Part shown: in pieces, positions 51,028 through 60,353 of the stretch | Layout: each line of letters starts with the position of its first letter | How positions within the stretch are numbered: position 1 is the first letter of the stretch | Origin: an uncultured Litoreibacter sp. | GTDB taxonomy: Bacteria; Pseudomonadota; Alphaproteobacteria; Rhodobacterales; Rhodobacteraceae | Reading direction: 5' to 3' | Length of the DNA: 64,000 bases | NCBI GenBank assembly: GCA_947492995.1 | Contig: CANLOU010000004.1 | Location: 124,001-188,000, forward strand | Position numbers and translations under genes: made by a program | The notes under the pieces: generated by a model | Database searches by the model: none | What the model saw: only the letters and a program-made list of their open reading frames with translations | Told to the model about the DNA's origin: nothing

Positions 51028-52043
51028 TTGGTGATCCGCTTGTAGCGCGGGCCGAGCGAGGTGAGGATTTCATAGCCGATGGTGCCTGCGGCGTCGGCCA
51101 GCTGGTCGACGGTCTGGTGGGGGCCGAGGATTTGCAGCGTCTCGGGCGTGTGGTCGAGATCGGTGATGTCCACGGTCAGCAAATCCATCGAGACGCGGCC
51201 TGCGAGGGGGACGGGGGTGTCGCCCGCGTAGAGCGTGGCGGTGCCGGACATGGCGCGGATCAGCCCGTCGGCGTAGCCAGCGGAGACGGTGGCGATGGTG
51301 GTCTCACGCTCGGCGATGAAGGCACAGCCATAGCCGGCGGATTCGCCGGGTTGCAGGGTGCGGGTCTGGATGACGGGCAGGTCGATGGTGGCGACGGGCT
51401 GGGCGGCTGCGAAGGGCAGGCCGCCATAAAGGCCGATGCCGGGGCGGGTCAGGTCGAAATGATAGTCGGGGCCCAGTAGCGCGCCGCCGGTGGCGGCCAG
51501 CGACCGGTGGCACAGCAGGCCGGCGGTCATGGACAGGAAGGTTTTCAGCTGCGCGTCGTTGGCGGCGTGGTTGGGCTCGTCGGCGCAGGCGAGGTGGGAC
51601 ATCACGAGGGTGGCCTCGGCGGCCATCTCGGGGGACCAGTCATAGGCCTCGATCCCGAGGCGGTTCATGCCGGTGTCGATCTGAAGCCCGTAGGGCTGGT
51701 GGGGGAGCGCCTGTTTGTGGCGGGCGATTTGTTCGGGCGAGTTGAGCATCGGGATCAGGTTGAGGTCGGCGATCATCTGAGTGTCGCCTGCCATGTGGCC
51801 CGAGAAGATATTGATGACCGGATCCGGGCCGAGGGCGGCGCGCAGGGGGGCGGCTTCCTCGACCACGGCCACGAAGAATTGGCGGGCGCCTGCCTGAGCC
51901 AGGGCCTTGGCCACGCGGCCCGCGCCGAGGCCGTAGCCGTCGGCCTTGACCACGGCGGCGGTCTCGGTGGCGGACAGGGCGTCGAGGGCCTTCCAGTTGG
52001 ATTGGAGGGCGGTGAGATCAATCGAGAGGGTTCCGGTGGCCAT
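51024..52043 (-). CDS. alr: Alanine racemase
   Basis: 339 residues, a little short. It supplies D-alanine for peptidoglycan. The PLP Lys33 lies in [20 protein letters not shown]; the second catalytic base is the Tyr of [14 protein letters not shown], and the C-terminal domain has [14 protein letters not shown]. Downstream, mlaE starts within its stop codon. A 20-base palindrome lies 49-68 bases upstream of the start. Confidence 0.95.
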   Translation of the reverse strand: MATGTLSIDLTALQSNWKALDALSATETAAVVKADGYGLGAGRVAKALAQAGARQFFVAVVEEAAPLRAALGPDPVINIFSGHMAGDTQMIADLNLIPMLNSPEQIARHKQALPHQPYGLQIDTGMNRLGIEAYDWSPEMAAEATLVMSHLACADEPNHAANDAQLKTFLSMTAGLLCHRSLAATGGALLGPDYHFDLTRPGIGLYGGLPFAAAQPVATIDLPVIQTRTLQPGESAGYGCAFIAERETTIATVSAGYADGLIRAMSGTATLYAGDTPVPLAGRVSMDLLTVDITDLDHTPETLQILGPHQTVDQLADAAGTIGYEILTSLGPRYKRITK

Positions 52044-52091
52044 GGGCCTGTTTTTGACAGGGTGAGGGCCGTGGTCAAGGGGGAAACGGTT

Positions 52092-52111
52092 TTGCGACGC
52101 ATGCGTCGCAA
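52092..52111. other. Perfect 20-base palindrome upstream of alr
   Basis: TTGCGACGCATGCGTCGCAA is fully self-complementary. It is 48 bases from the alr start and 68 bases past the aminotransferase stop. The 14-base core recurs at 3544-3557. It could be an operator for alr or a hairpin ending the aminotransferase transcript. The bases between it and 52179 are AT-rich (TTTATTAACC). Confidence 0.5.
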
Positions 52112-52178
52112 TGGGTTAGCGCATTGATAAAAAACAATTATCCGATTTTTATTAACCAAATATTCATTTGGCCAAACC

Positions 52179-53315
52179 TCATTTTGCGTTGCGCGACAGG
52201 TGCGCCTCTAGGGCGGCCAGCCCTTCGTCGAGATTGGCGCGACCAAAGCCCAGCCGCAGCCGGTCGGTGGGGGTTGGGCCGAGATCGGAGGCATAGATCG
52301 TGCTGGGCAGGAACAGCACGCCGCTTTCCTCGACCAGTGACTGACAAAACGCCTCGACCCCGTCTGCGCCTTTGTACCGGGGGAAGGCCATGCAGGACCC
52401 GTCGGGGCGTTGCCAGTCAAACAGGTCCGCGTGGCGGGCGAAGAAGGCGTCCCATTTGGGCAGGTTCTCATCCACAATGGCGCAGTTGCGCGCAAGGATG
52501 CGGTCCTTGTTGCGCAGGGCAATCATAGCCAGCCGTTCGGACGGGCCGGAATTGCAGATGGACAGGTAATGCTTGAGGCGCTCCATCTTGGACAGGATCG
52601 CGGCGTCCTGACAGGCGATCCAGCCGACGCGCAGGCCCGGCAGGCCGTAGGATTTGGACATAACGCCGAGAGACAACCCGCGTTCATATACGTCCGCAAT
52701 GAAGGGCAGATGCCGCGCGCCGGTTTCACCCAGCCCGTTGAAAATCTCGTCATGCAGAATGTAGATGCCGTGCGTCCGGCACAGATCAATCAGCGCTTGG
52801 TAGCGGTCCAATGGCAGGATTGCGCCGGTGGGATTGTGGGGGAAATTGATCGTTACCAGCTTTGTGTTGGGCCGGATCGCGGCGGCCACACGGTCAATGT
52901 CCAGCGACCAATTGTCATCGGGGTCGAGCGGCACGCCAGTTGCGGCGCAGATCGCGGCGGGCAGGGTTTCGTGGGATTGGTAATTGGGCGTGACCACGAT
53001 GGCATGGCTGTCGGCGTCTAGGATGACCTGATTGGCGGCGAAGATGCCCTCGCTGGCACCTGCGAAACACAAGATGGTGGACGCGGATTGGCTGGCATAG
53101 GTGGCGGCGATGGCCTCGCGCAGATCGGGGGCGCCGAAGGTTTCGGTATAGCCCAGCCACATGTTTTCAAAGCCCTCGCGTTCTTCTGGCGTGGCCATCG
53201 CCAGAAGATCACGCATCGACATGGCTTGTGCGTCTGACGCGGTCATGTGGTAGCGGGCCTTGAATTCCCATTTGGAGAAATGCGTTTCCAGTCGAAAGTC
53301 GGGCAATGTCGGCAT
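52179..53315 (-). CDS. PLP-dependent aminotransferase, class I/II fold
   Basis: 378 residues. Features: CFAGASEGIFAANQVIL, TINFPHNPTGAILPL with the Asn, ILHDEIFNGLG with Asp189, VMSKSYGLPGLRVGWI with Lys221, and a C-terminal RLRLGFGRAN Arg. It shares the layout and several motifs with the gene at 37292. It is divergent from an ornithine-cyclodeaminase-like gene, 32 bases apart, so both may act on the same amino acid. Confidence 0.88.
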   Translation of the reverse strand: MPTLPDFRLETHFSKWEFKARYHMTASDAQAMSMRDLLAMATPEEREGFENMWLGYTETFGAPDLREAIAATYASQSASTILCFAGASEGIFAANQVILDADSHAIVVTPNYQSHETLPAAICAATGVPLDPDDNWSLDIDRVAAAIRPNTKLVTINFPHNPTGAILPLDRYQALIDLCRTHGIYILHDEIFNGLGETGARHLPFIADVYERGLSLGVMSKSYGLPGLRVGWIACQDAAILSKMERLKHYLSICNSGPSERLAMIALRNKDRILARNCAIVDENLPKWDAFFARHADLFDWQRPDGSCMAFPRYKGADGVEAFCQSLVEESGVLFLPSTIYASDLGPTPTDRLRLGFGRANLDEGLAALEAHLSRNAK

Positions 53316-53347
53316 ATGGTTGGGCCACCAATTTACGGAGTTCAGGG

Positions 53348-54289
53348 ATGATTAGCCTAACGCGGTCTGAAATCGAAGCGCTTATCAATTTTCCTGCTGC
53401 CGCCGACGCGATTGAGGCGGCCTACCGCGCGGCAAGCGCAGGAGAGGTCAACATCCCGCCCGTGGGCCATATCACCTTTCCGCAGGGTGCCGATTGCCAC
53501 ATCAAATACGGGCATGTGATGGGCGATGCGCGGTTTGTCATCAAGATCGCCACCGGCTTTCCCGCCAATGCCGCGAAAGGGCTGCCCAGCGGCAACGGGC
53601 TAGTGCTGGTTCTGTCGGCAGAGACCGGCGCGGTCGAGGCCGTGTTGCATGACGAGATGATGCTGACCGACATACGCACCGGCATTGGCGGGGCGATTGC
53701 CAGCCGCGCCTTGGCGCGGGCGGACAGCCGGGTGGCGCTGGTGATTGGCACCGGAGCGCAAGCACGTCGCCAGATAGAGGCGCATGCCGCGTTGATGCCG
53801 CATCTGACGGTTTATCTGTGGGGGCGCGATCCTGTGCGGCGGGACGGATTGATTGCCGATTTGGCCGCGGATGTGGCGGTTCAGCCAGTGGTGGATTTGG
53901 CAAAGGCCGCGCGGCGGGCGGATATTATCATCACGGCGACAGGCGCGAGCCGCCCGGTTGTGATGTCGGATTGGGTGCAAGCTGGCACGCATATCACCGC
54001 CGTGGGCGCGGACGCGCCGGGCAAGCAGGAGCTGGAGGTGGCCTTGGTGGCGCGGGCGGAGCTGTTGGCGGTCGATCTGGCGTCGCAATGTCTGGACCAT
54101 GGCGAAGTCTCCCACGCCGCCGCAGCAGGCCTGATCGCGGCGGGCGACCTGCGCGAAATGGGCGCGATATTGAGCGGCACGGTGGCGGCGCGGGTCTGCG
54201 ACGCCGATATTACCATCGCGGATTTGACCGGCATCGCGGCGCAGGACATCGCGATTGCGCACAATGTTCTGGCCGCGCATTCGGGGTAG
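53348..54289 (+). CDS. Ornithine cyclodeaminase/mu-crystallin family protein
   Basis: 313 residues from the ATG at 53348, with GGAG seven bases upstream. Family motifs: HITFPQGADCHIKYG, FVIKIATGFPANAAKGLPSGNG, DEMMLTDIRTGIGGAIASRALAR, the NAD loop VALVIGTGAQARRQIEAHAAL, ITATGASRPVVMSDWV and ITAVGADAPGKQEL. Members deaminate ornithine or reduce imino acids, or act in ectoine or alanine metabolism. Context with an aminotransferase supports amino-acid catabolism. Its stop is 8 bases from the convergent RND gene. Confidence 0.92.
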   Translation: MISLTRSEIEALINFPAAADAIEAAYRAASAGEVNIPPVGHITFPQGADCHIKYGHVMGDARFVIKIATGFPANAAKGLPSGNGLVLVLSAETGAVEAVLHDEMMLTDIRTGIGGAIASRALARADSRVALVIGTGAQARRQIEAHAALMPHLTVYLWGRDPVRRDGLIADLAADVAVQPVVDLAKAARRADIIITATGASRPVVMSDWVQAGTHITAVGADAPGKQELEVALVARAELLAVDLASQCLDHGEVSHAAAAGLIAAGDLREMGAILSGTVAARVCDADITIADLTGIAAQDIAIAHNVLAAHSG

Positions 54290-54297
54290 CGGCGGCG

Positions 54298-57200
54298 TTA
54301 TTCCGCCGCGCGAAGGGGCTTTTGCGGGCCTTGCTGGCCGTCATCCTTGGGCGCGAGGCGTTCCAGCTTGTCGGTGACCTTGGCCAGCTTCTTTTTGGCG
54401 GCGTCCAGCGTTGATGTGGCGTCTTCAACCTGCTCGGCTTGGGTGTCATCCTCGGGCGCGTCGGGGTCGGACCACAAAAGGATCGGGTCGCGGACCTTGG
54501 CGGCCTGACGGCGCAAAAGCAGGTCATGGCGCGACCGCGAGTTGCGCCCGCCAAGCGCCATAAGCCCTTTGAGCGACGCATAGGCCCCCATCGAGACCCA
54601 GACCCTCAGGGACAGCAGGGCGGGCGTGAAGACCAGCGTCAGCACCGTCGCAATGCCAAGGCCGAAGACCACAGCCGTTGCCAGCTGCTTCCACCACAGC
54701 GCCGTGGGGCTGTCGACCGAGTAGCCGCCGCCGAAGAAGTCCAGCGACAGGCCGAACATCATCGGCGCAAGGCCCGCCATCGTGGTGATGGTGGTCAGCA
54801 GCACGGGGCGGATGCGGTCCTCGGCGGTGCGGATGATCGCCTCTAGGCGTGGCATGTATTTGGAGTATTCCTGATAGGTGTCGATGAGCACAATGTTGTT
54901 GTTCACCACAATCCCCGCCAGCGCCACGATGCCGGTGCCGGTCATGATGATGGAGAATTTCTGGTCCATGACCAGCATCCCGATCAAGACCCCGGCCGTG
55001 GAGAGCACCACGGCGAGCAACACCAGCGTCGCGTTGTAGAAGCTGTTGAACTGCGCCAGCAGGATGACGAACATCAGGCCCAGCGCGGCGGCGAAGGCCG
55101 ACGACAGGAAGGCCTGGGATTCGGCCTGCTCCTCCTGATCGCCCGCCCATTCATAGGTGAGGGACGCGCCGAAGGGGTCCTCGGTTTCGATCCAGTCGGT
55201 GAGCGCCGCGATCCGTTCGTTGGCGTCGACCACGGCGACGTTGTAATCGCCGGCCTGAAACGCGTCAGCGATGGCGTTTTGGCTGAGGTCGGGAGTGAGT
55301 ATTTGGACCAAAACGAAACGGTCACCTTCGGCATTGGCCAGCGGGCCGGACGGGTCCGCGCTGAGCACCGCCACGGGGGTGTCGCCGTCAACCAGCTTAA
55401 TCAGCCCGGGGCGGACATCGGCCTTGACGTCGAAGAAGCGGGACTGGTCGATCCGGTCGATCTGGCCCAGCTTTTGCACGGGCGTGCGGGTGATGAAATT
55501 GCTTAGCGGGATCAGCCCCTGGGGCGTGCGGACCTTGAGGTTGTCCAGGGTGGACAGCACGCGCGCTTGTTCGGGGAGGCGGACCCGGATCTCGATTTCC
55601 TCGTCGGAGCTGTCCACGCGCATGGTGTCGAGCAGCAGCCCACGCGTCACCAGCTGCACCATGGCCCCCACGGTGGCGACATCCGCCCCGTAGCGACCGG
55701 CCTGTTCGACATCGACGTCGATCTGCCAGTCGATGCCGGGCAGGGGCAACGTGTCCTCGATGGTGATGAGGCCGGGCATGGTTTCGAAATAGGCGCGGGC
55801 GATGGCGGTGGCCTCGCGCAGCTCGTTCCAATTGTCGCTCATCAGGCGCAGGTTGATGGGCTTGCCGGAGGCGGGGCCGCGGTCCTGGCTCAGCACCTCG
55901 GTGCGGATGCCGGGGATGGCGTCCATCTTGGCCTGCAGCTCGCCCAGAATTTCGGTGTCGTCGCGCCGGGTGCCCCATTCGGCCAGCTCGATCTGGACCT
56001 GACCGATTGTGTCGAGCGGACCCGACGCGCCGCCATTGTTTGTGTTCAGCCCGCCGCCGCCTGCGAAGGCGAAGACCGACACGATGCCGTCGGTGGACAG
56101 GGCGGCTTGTTCCACGTCGGCGACCATGGCGTCTTTTTCTTCGAGCGACAGGTTGCCGCGCGCCTGCACGTATATGATCGCCTGTTCGGTCTCGGATTCG
56201 ACGAAGAATTCGACACCGTTATTGTTGGCCCCGAAGTACGAGAAGGTGGTGACGACGAAGAAGCCAACCGCGCCGATGACCGCAAGCGGCATGATTGGGT
56301 TGTTGGCAATCAGAGAGGTGAACTTGCCAAAGGCAGACCGGCGATAGCCCGCATTGACCCGCTGTTCCTGCTTCCGCCACGCCACAGAACCCATCATGAT
56401 GGACGCGAACATGGCGGCGAACATGAAGCAAAGCCCGGCGATGATGGGTGTTGCTGCGCCAAGCCCGCCGAGCGGCAGGATGTAGTTCGGGTTCAGCAAT
56501 TGCATCGCTGCGATGAACAGCAGCAGAATCGAGCCAAGCGCGATGGGGAGCCGGACCAGATAGGGGATCGCGCGCGCGGCCTGAGACAGATTGCCGATGG
56601 TGCGCGAGATGCGGCCCGAGACGCCGCCCATGACGGGCAGGTAGATCAGCGCCACAATCAGCGAGGCCGACAGCACGAAAATCAATGTGACGGGCAGCAT
56701 GCCCATAAATTCGCCCGGCACGCCCGGCCAGAACAGCATGGGCAGGAACGCACAAAGCGTCGTCGCGGTGGACGAGATAACGGGCCAGAACATGCGTTTG
56801 GCGGCTGCGGTAAAGGCCTCCATCGGGCCGGAGCCTTGGGAGATACGTTTGTCGGCATATTCCACCACGACGATTGCGCCATCGACCAGCATACCGACCG
56901 CAAGAATCAGGCCGAACATGACGATGTTGGAAATGGAGATGCCCATCAGGCCAAGGAGAATAAAGCACAGAAGAAAAGACGTGGGGATGGCGAAGCCCAC
57001 CAGCAAGGCCGAGCGGATGCCGAGCGAGGCCAGCACCACGATCATCACCAGCGCAATGGCGGTCAAGACCGAGCCTTCGAGCTGCTGGACCATGTTGTTG
57101 ACGGTTTTGGACTGGTCAAGCGTGACATCGACGCGGATGGCTTCCTGCAGTTCAGAGGGCCAATTGGTCTGGGCTTTGGCGACTTCCTCGCGCACCAGCG

Positions 57201-58086
57201 CGGCGGTGTCGATGATGTTGAAACCTTTGCGTTTGACCACCTGCAGGGCGACGGTGTCATTGCCATTGTAACGCGCGGTGCCGACCCGATCCTCAAATGT
57301 CAGCTTGATGTCGGCAAGCTCGCCAAGTGTGACCACGCGGTCCCCGTTGACCTTGACGGGCAGGTCAAAGACGTCGCGCGGTTCATCAAAGGAGGAGGGG
57401 ATTTTGACGGCGAAAGAGCCTTGGGCCGTGTCAACTTCGCCCGCCGCGATCAGCAGGTTATTGCTGGATACGACGTTGATAAGTTCACTGGCGGTGACGT
57501 TGTAGGCCTCAAGCGCCAAGGGGTCGATGATGACTTCGAGCATCTCGTCGCGGTTGCCCGCGATGCCCGCCTCCAAGACAGGGGGGAGGGCTTCAAGTGT
57601 GTCCTGCAAGTCTTTGGTAACGCGCAACAATGTGCGTTCAGGCAGATCGCCGGACAGCGACACGATGAGAATGGGGAATTCGGAGAAATTGACTTCCTCG
57701 ACGGTGTATTGCTCGAACCCGGTTGGAAATTCGCCCTCGGCCTGGCCCATTTTGTCGCGCACATCGGCGAGGATTTGGGTTTTGTCCCAGCCAAATTCGA
57801 ACTCCATCACGATATTGGCGTAGTTTTCGGCTGCTGTGCCGCGCAGGGATTTCAGCCCGTCGAGATCCTGCAGCTTGGCTTCCATCGGTTTGACCAGCAG
57901 CTTCTCGCTGTCTTCCGCCGAGATGCCGGGGAAGGGCACAGAGACCACGAGGATCGGTATTTCGATGTCAGGCTCGCCCTCTTTGGGCAGGCCGACATAG
58001 GCAAATCCGCCAATCACCACCGACATGATGATGAAGGCGATAATCATGCGGGCGCGTTCGCCCGCCCAATCGACGAGGCCGGTCAT
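54298..58086 (-). CDS. RND-family efflux permease with extra membrane helices and a C-terminal tail
   Basis: 1262 residues against about 1040 for typical pumps. The usual plan is present: helix 1 (IIAFIIMSVVIGGFAYV), a periplasmic domain, helices 2-6 with GMLVDGAIVVVEYADKR, a second periplasmic domain, and helices 8-12 with GIVVNNNIVLIDTYQEYSK. Between helix 6 and helix 7 about 100 residues are inserted with two further hydrophobic segments (LGSILLLFIAAMQLL, IIAGLCFMFAAMFASIMM). After the last helix is a 90-residue polar, partly coiled tail. It is coupled (ATGA) to the adaptor gene upstream. Substrate unknown. Confidence 0.93.
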   Translation of the reverse strand: MTGLVDWAGERARMIIAFIIMSVVIGGFAYVGLPKEGEPDIEIPILVVSVPFPGISAEDSEKLLVKPMEAKLQDLDGLKSLRGTAAENYANIVMEFEFGWDKTQILADVRDKMGQAEGEFPTGFEQYTVEEVNFSEFPILIVSLSGDLPERTLLRVTKDLQDTLEALPPVLEAGIAGNRDEMLEVIIDPLALEAYNVTASELINVVSSNNLLIAAGEVDTAQGSFAVKIPSSFDEPRDVFDLPVKVNGDRVVTLGELADIKLTFEDRVGTARYNGNDTVALQVVKRKGFNIIDTAALVREEVAKAQTNWPSELQEAIRVDVTLDQSKTVNNMVQQLEGSVLTAIALVMIVVLASLGIRSALLVGFAIPTSFLLCFILLGLMGISISNIVMFGLILAVGMLVDGAIVVVEYADKRISQGSGPMEAFTAAAKRMFWPVISSTATTLCAFLPMLFWPGVPGEFMGMLPVTLIFVLSASLIVALIYLPVMGGVSGRISRTIGNLSQAARAIPYLVRLPIALGSILLLFIAAMQLLNPNYILPLGGLGAATPIIAGLCFMFAAMFASIMMGSVAWRKQEQRVNAGYRRSAFGKFTSLIANNPIMPLAVIGAVGFFVVTTFSYFGANNNGVEFFVESETEQAIIYVQARGNLSLEEKDAMVADVEQAALSTDGIVSVFAFAGGGGLNTNNGGASGPLDTIGQVQIELAEWGTRRDDTEILGELQAKMDAIPGIRTEVLSQDRGPASGKPINLRLMSDNWNELREATAIARAYFETMPGLITIEDTLPLPGIDWQIDVDVEQAGRYGADVATVGAMVQLVTRGLLLDTMRVDSSDEEIEIRVRLPEQARVLSTLDNLKVRTPQGLIPLSNFITRTPVQKLGQIDRIDQSRFFDVKADVRPGLIKLVDGDTPVAVLSADPSGPLANAEGDRFVLVQILTPDLSQNAIADAFQAGDYNVAVVDANERIAALTDWIETEDPFGASLTYEWAGDQEEQAESQAFLSSAFAAALGLMFVILLAQFNSFYNATLVLLAVVLSTAGVLIGMLVMDQKFSIIMTGTGIVALAGIVVNNNIVLIDTYQEYSKYMPRLEAIIRTAEDRIRPVLLTTITTMAGLAPMMFGLSLDFFGGGYSVDSPTALWWKQLATAVVFGLGIATVLTLVFTPALLSLRVWVSMGAYASLKGLMALGGRNSRSRHDLLLRRQAAKVRDPILLWSDPDAPEDDTQAEQVEDATSTLDAAKKKLAKVTDKLERLAPKDDGQQGPQKPLRAAE

Positions 58087-59369
58087 CCCTCTGCCTCCCG
58101 GTAGGTGACATCAATGGAGACACCGTCGATCACATATTCCTGCCCGACAACAATGATATCAGCTTGTTCACCAAGGCCGTCGACCCAGACGCCGTCCACC
58201 GTGTCGCGCAGGATGGTGACGGGTTTGAAGATGGCTTTGCCGTCTTCGGCCAAGCGGACACCGAGCGAGCCATTGTCGTTAAGCGTCATGGCCGAGGCGG
58301 GGATGAGATGCGCAGTTTTGCCTTCAGAGGCGATGACGATTTCGGCGGTTTGGCCATCACGGATGGCCAGATCGGGGTTTGGCACCTGAACCTCGACCCG
58401 GAAGGTGCGGGTTTCGGGGTCGGAGGAGCGCGACAAGAAGGTGACGCGGCCCTGCACCTCGCGGCCCGAGATCAGGCGGGCCCCGGCCATGGCCCCTGTG
58501 GTTATTTTGGAGACCTCGCCCTCGGGGACGAAGCCCACCAGCTTGATGGGGTCGAGCTGGATGATTGTAGCGCAGGACGAGCCTGGCTGCAGCAGCGAGC
58601 CAAGTTCCGCGGTGTCGGTTTCCAAAAGGCCGGAGAAGGGGGCTTTGACGTCGAGCCGGTCGATCTCGTTTTTGGCGGTGGCGACAGAGGCTTCGGCGGC
58701 CTGCACGCCCGCGCGGGCAGATTGAATGCCTGCTTTTGCGGCCTCAAGGCCGGCTTTGGCTGTTTGAACGCCTGCGCGGGCAGAGGACACAGCGGCGCGT
58801 GTGCCTGCGACGCGGGTGGTGGAGGCGAAGCCGTCCTCGCTAAGCTGGCGGGCGGCATTGTCGTTGATGAGAGCCTCTTCGAGGCGGGCTTCGGCCTCGG
58901 CCAGACGGCCTTCGGCCTCGGGGACGCGGGATTGTGCTTCGGGCAGGCGGGCTGCCGCTTCGGGGACGCGGGCCTCGGCCTCGGCCAGCATGGTTTGGCG
59001 GGTGCCGGGGTCGATTTCGCACAGCAGCTGGCCTTGTTCGACATAGGCGCCTTTGCGCAGCGGCTCGGACTCGACAAGGCCCGAGGTTTCGGCGCGCACG
59101 TCAATTTGGCGGGCGGCTTCGGTCCGGCCGCGGACCAGCACCGCGCTGTCAATTTCGCTAGCGGTGGATTTCAAAGCGACGACGGACACAACGCGTTCGC
59201 CGGAGGCGGGGTCTTCCTGGGGCGCGTCTTGCGTGGTTTCGGCCACCTCTGGCGCGGCCACGTCTTGCGCGCCGGAGGACGCGAATGACAAGAGCCGGTC
59301 GCGCTCGAAGACCAAGAAATACAGGGCGGCAGCCACAAGAATAGAGATGAGAACCGGTGTCACGCGCAT
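58083..59369 (-). CDS. RND efflux periplasmic adaptor (membrane fusion protein)
   Basis: 428 residues from the ATG at 59369; a TTG at 59384 is the alternative. An N-terminal anchor (TPVLISILVAAALYFLVF) is followed by an acidic linker, a lipoyl-like half (VRAETSGLVESEPLRKGAYVEQGQLLCEIDPG), a long coiled-coil hairpin of repeats (VPEAEGRLAEAEARLEEAL and VQTAKAGLEAAKAGIQSARAG), the second lipoyl half (DVKAPFSGLLETDTAELGSLL), and beta-barrel and membrane-proximal domains. The unusually regular heptads come from internal duplication. No outer-membrane TolC gene is nearby. Confidence 0.93.
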   Translation of the reverse strand: MRVTPVLISILVAAALYFLVFERDRLLSFASSGAQDVAAPEVAETTQDAPQEDPASGERVVSVVALKSTASEIDSAVLVRGRTEAARQIDVRAETSGLVESEPLRKGAYVEQGQLLCEIDPGTRQTMLAEAEARVPEAAARLPEAQSRVPEAEGRLAEAEARLEEALINDNAARQLSEDGFASTTRVAGTRAAVSSARAGVQTAKAGLEAAKAGIQSARAGVQAAEASVATAKNEIDRLDVKAPFSGLLETDTAELGSLLQPGSSCATIIQLDPIKLVGFVPEGEVSKITTGAMAGARLISGREVQGRVTFLSRSSDPETRTFRVEVQVPNPDLAIRDGQTAEIVIASEGKTAHLIPASAMTLNDNGSLGVRLAEDGKAIFKPVTILRDTVDGVWVDGLGEQADIIVVGQEYVIDGVSIDVTYREAEG

Positions 59370-59613
59370 TTTGTATCGTCCCAATATCTGTGTCGCAGAA
59401 CCCGCCCCGGCGCAAATGTGTGACCGGAACTTACAGACTCATACGCTAAACTAACCAGTTCAGATTACTTTTTTCCGCAGCGCGGCGCAAGGTCAGGATT
59501 CCCCCCACGGTCTGCGCCAGATCACAGCAGGTGTGCGATGCCCCTTGGCAAGGATTAGGGCTTCGGGGTAAGACCTCGCAAACAGGCGCGCGGATGCGCG
59601 TGAAGGGGTCAGC

Positions 59614-60276
59614 ATGAGTAACACCGACAGCTTTATCGAGGAAGTCACCGAAGAGGTGCAGCGCGACAAGCTTTTCGCCCTTCTGAAGAAGTGGGGCTGG
59701 GTCGCCGGCGTCCTGGTTTTGCTGATCGTGGGCGGCGCCGCCTATAACGAGTGGCGCAAGGCCAAGGAGCGCGAGGTGGCGCAATCGTTTGGCGACCAGC
59801 TTTTGGCCAGCATTGACGGCGAGTACACCGGCGCCAAACTTGGCGGCGTTGAGCCTGCATCCCCCGCGCAGGCGGCGATTGCAGGCCATCTGGCCGCTGC
59901 AACCGCGCTGGGCGAAGGGGACACCGAGGCCGGGCTGGCCGAGTTGCGCGACATAGAAAACAACCCCGAGATTGCCTCCATCTACCGGGAGCTGGCCGCG
60001 TTCAAAGCGGCGCTGGCGCTGCCGCCGGAAACCGACGCGGCTGAGCGTATCTCCGCTTTTGACGCGATTTCCGGCCCGTTGCGGCCCTTGGCGCAGGAAC
60101 AAAAAGCCATGGCAATGATCGTGGCGGGCGATGCGGAGGGGGCGGTGGCGCTGCTGCGTGGCCTCATTGAGGCCGCAGACGCCACACCGGGGTTGCAACG
60201 CCGCGCCTCTGAGATGATTGTGGCATTGGGCGCGGATATAAGCGATACTGCGTCAGACGACGGAAACGACGGCTAG
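59614..60276 (+). CDS. YfgM-like membrane-anchored TPR protein
   Basis: 220 residues. One helix at about 27-45 (KKWGWVAGVLVLLIVGGAAY) anchors a periplasmic domain with helix repeats (AGHLAAATALGEGDTEAGLAELRDIENNP, ASIYRELAAFKAALALPP, GPLRPLAQEQKAMAMIVAGDAEGAVALLRGLIEAA). It matches the YfgM family, which in Escherichia coli sits with BamB and the Sec translocon, and the next gene here is bamB. The 229-base upstream region (59385-59613) has no recognised signal beyond being divergent from the RND operon. Confidence 0.87.
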   Translation: MSNTDSFIEEVTEEVQRDKLFALLKKWGWVAGVLVLLIVGGAAYNEWRKAKEREVAQSFGDQLLASIDGEYTGAKLGGVEPASPAQAAIAGHLAAATALGEGDTEAGLAELRDIENNPEIASIYRELAAFKAALALPPETDAAERISAFDAISGPLRPLAQEQKAMAMIVAGDAEGAVALLRGLIEAADATPGLQRRASEMIVALGADISDTASDDGNDG

Positions 60277-60353
60277 GCCATGGGCCTGTCGTCAAATAGC
60301 CGGGGCAACCGGCAGCACCTGTCAAACAGGGGCAAAAGAAGGGGCTGGGCGCA

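Noticed and set aside
55567-58104. Plus-strand frame of 845 codons opposite the RND permease
   Set aside because: Length comes from GC-biased codons of the permease; the translation is Asp/His/Gly-rich and has no domain.
58164-59288. Plus-strand frame opposite the RND adaptor
   Set aside because: Mirror of the heptad repeats (GFGQTAFGLGDAGLCFGQ); the adaptor on the minus strand is convincing.
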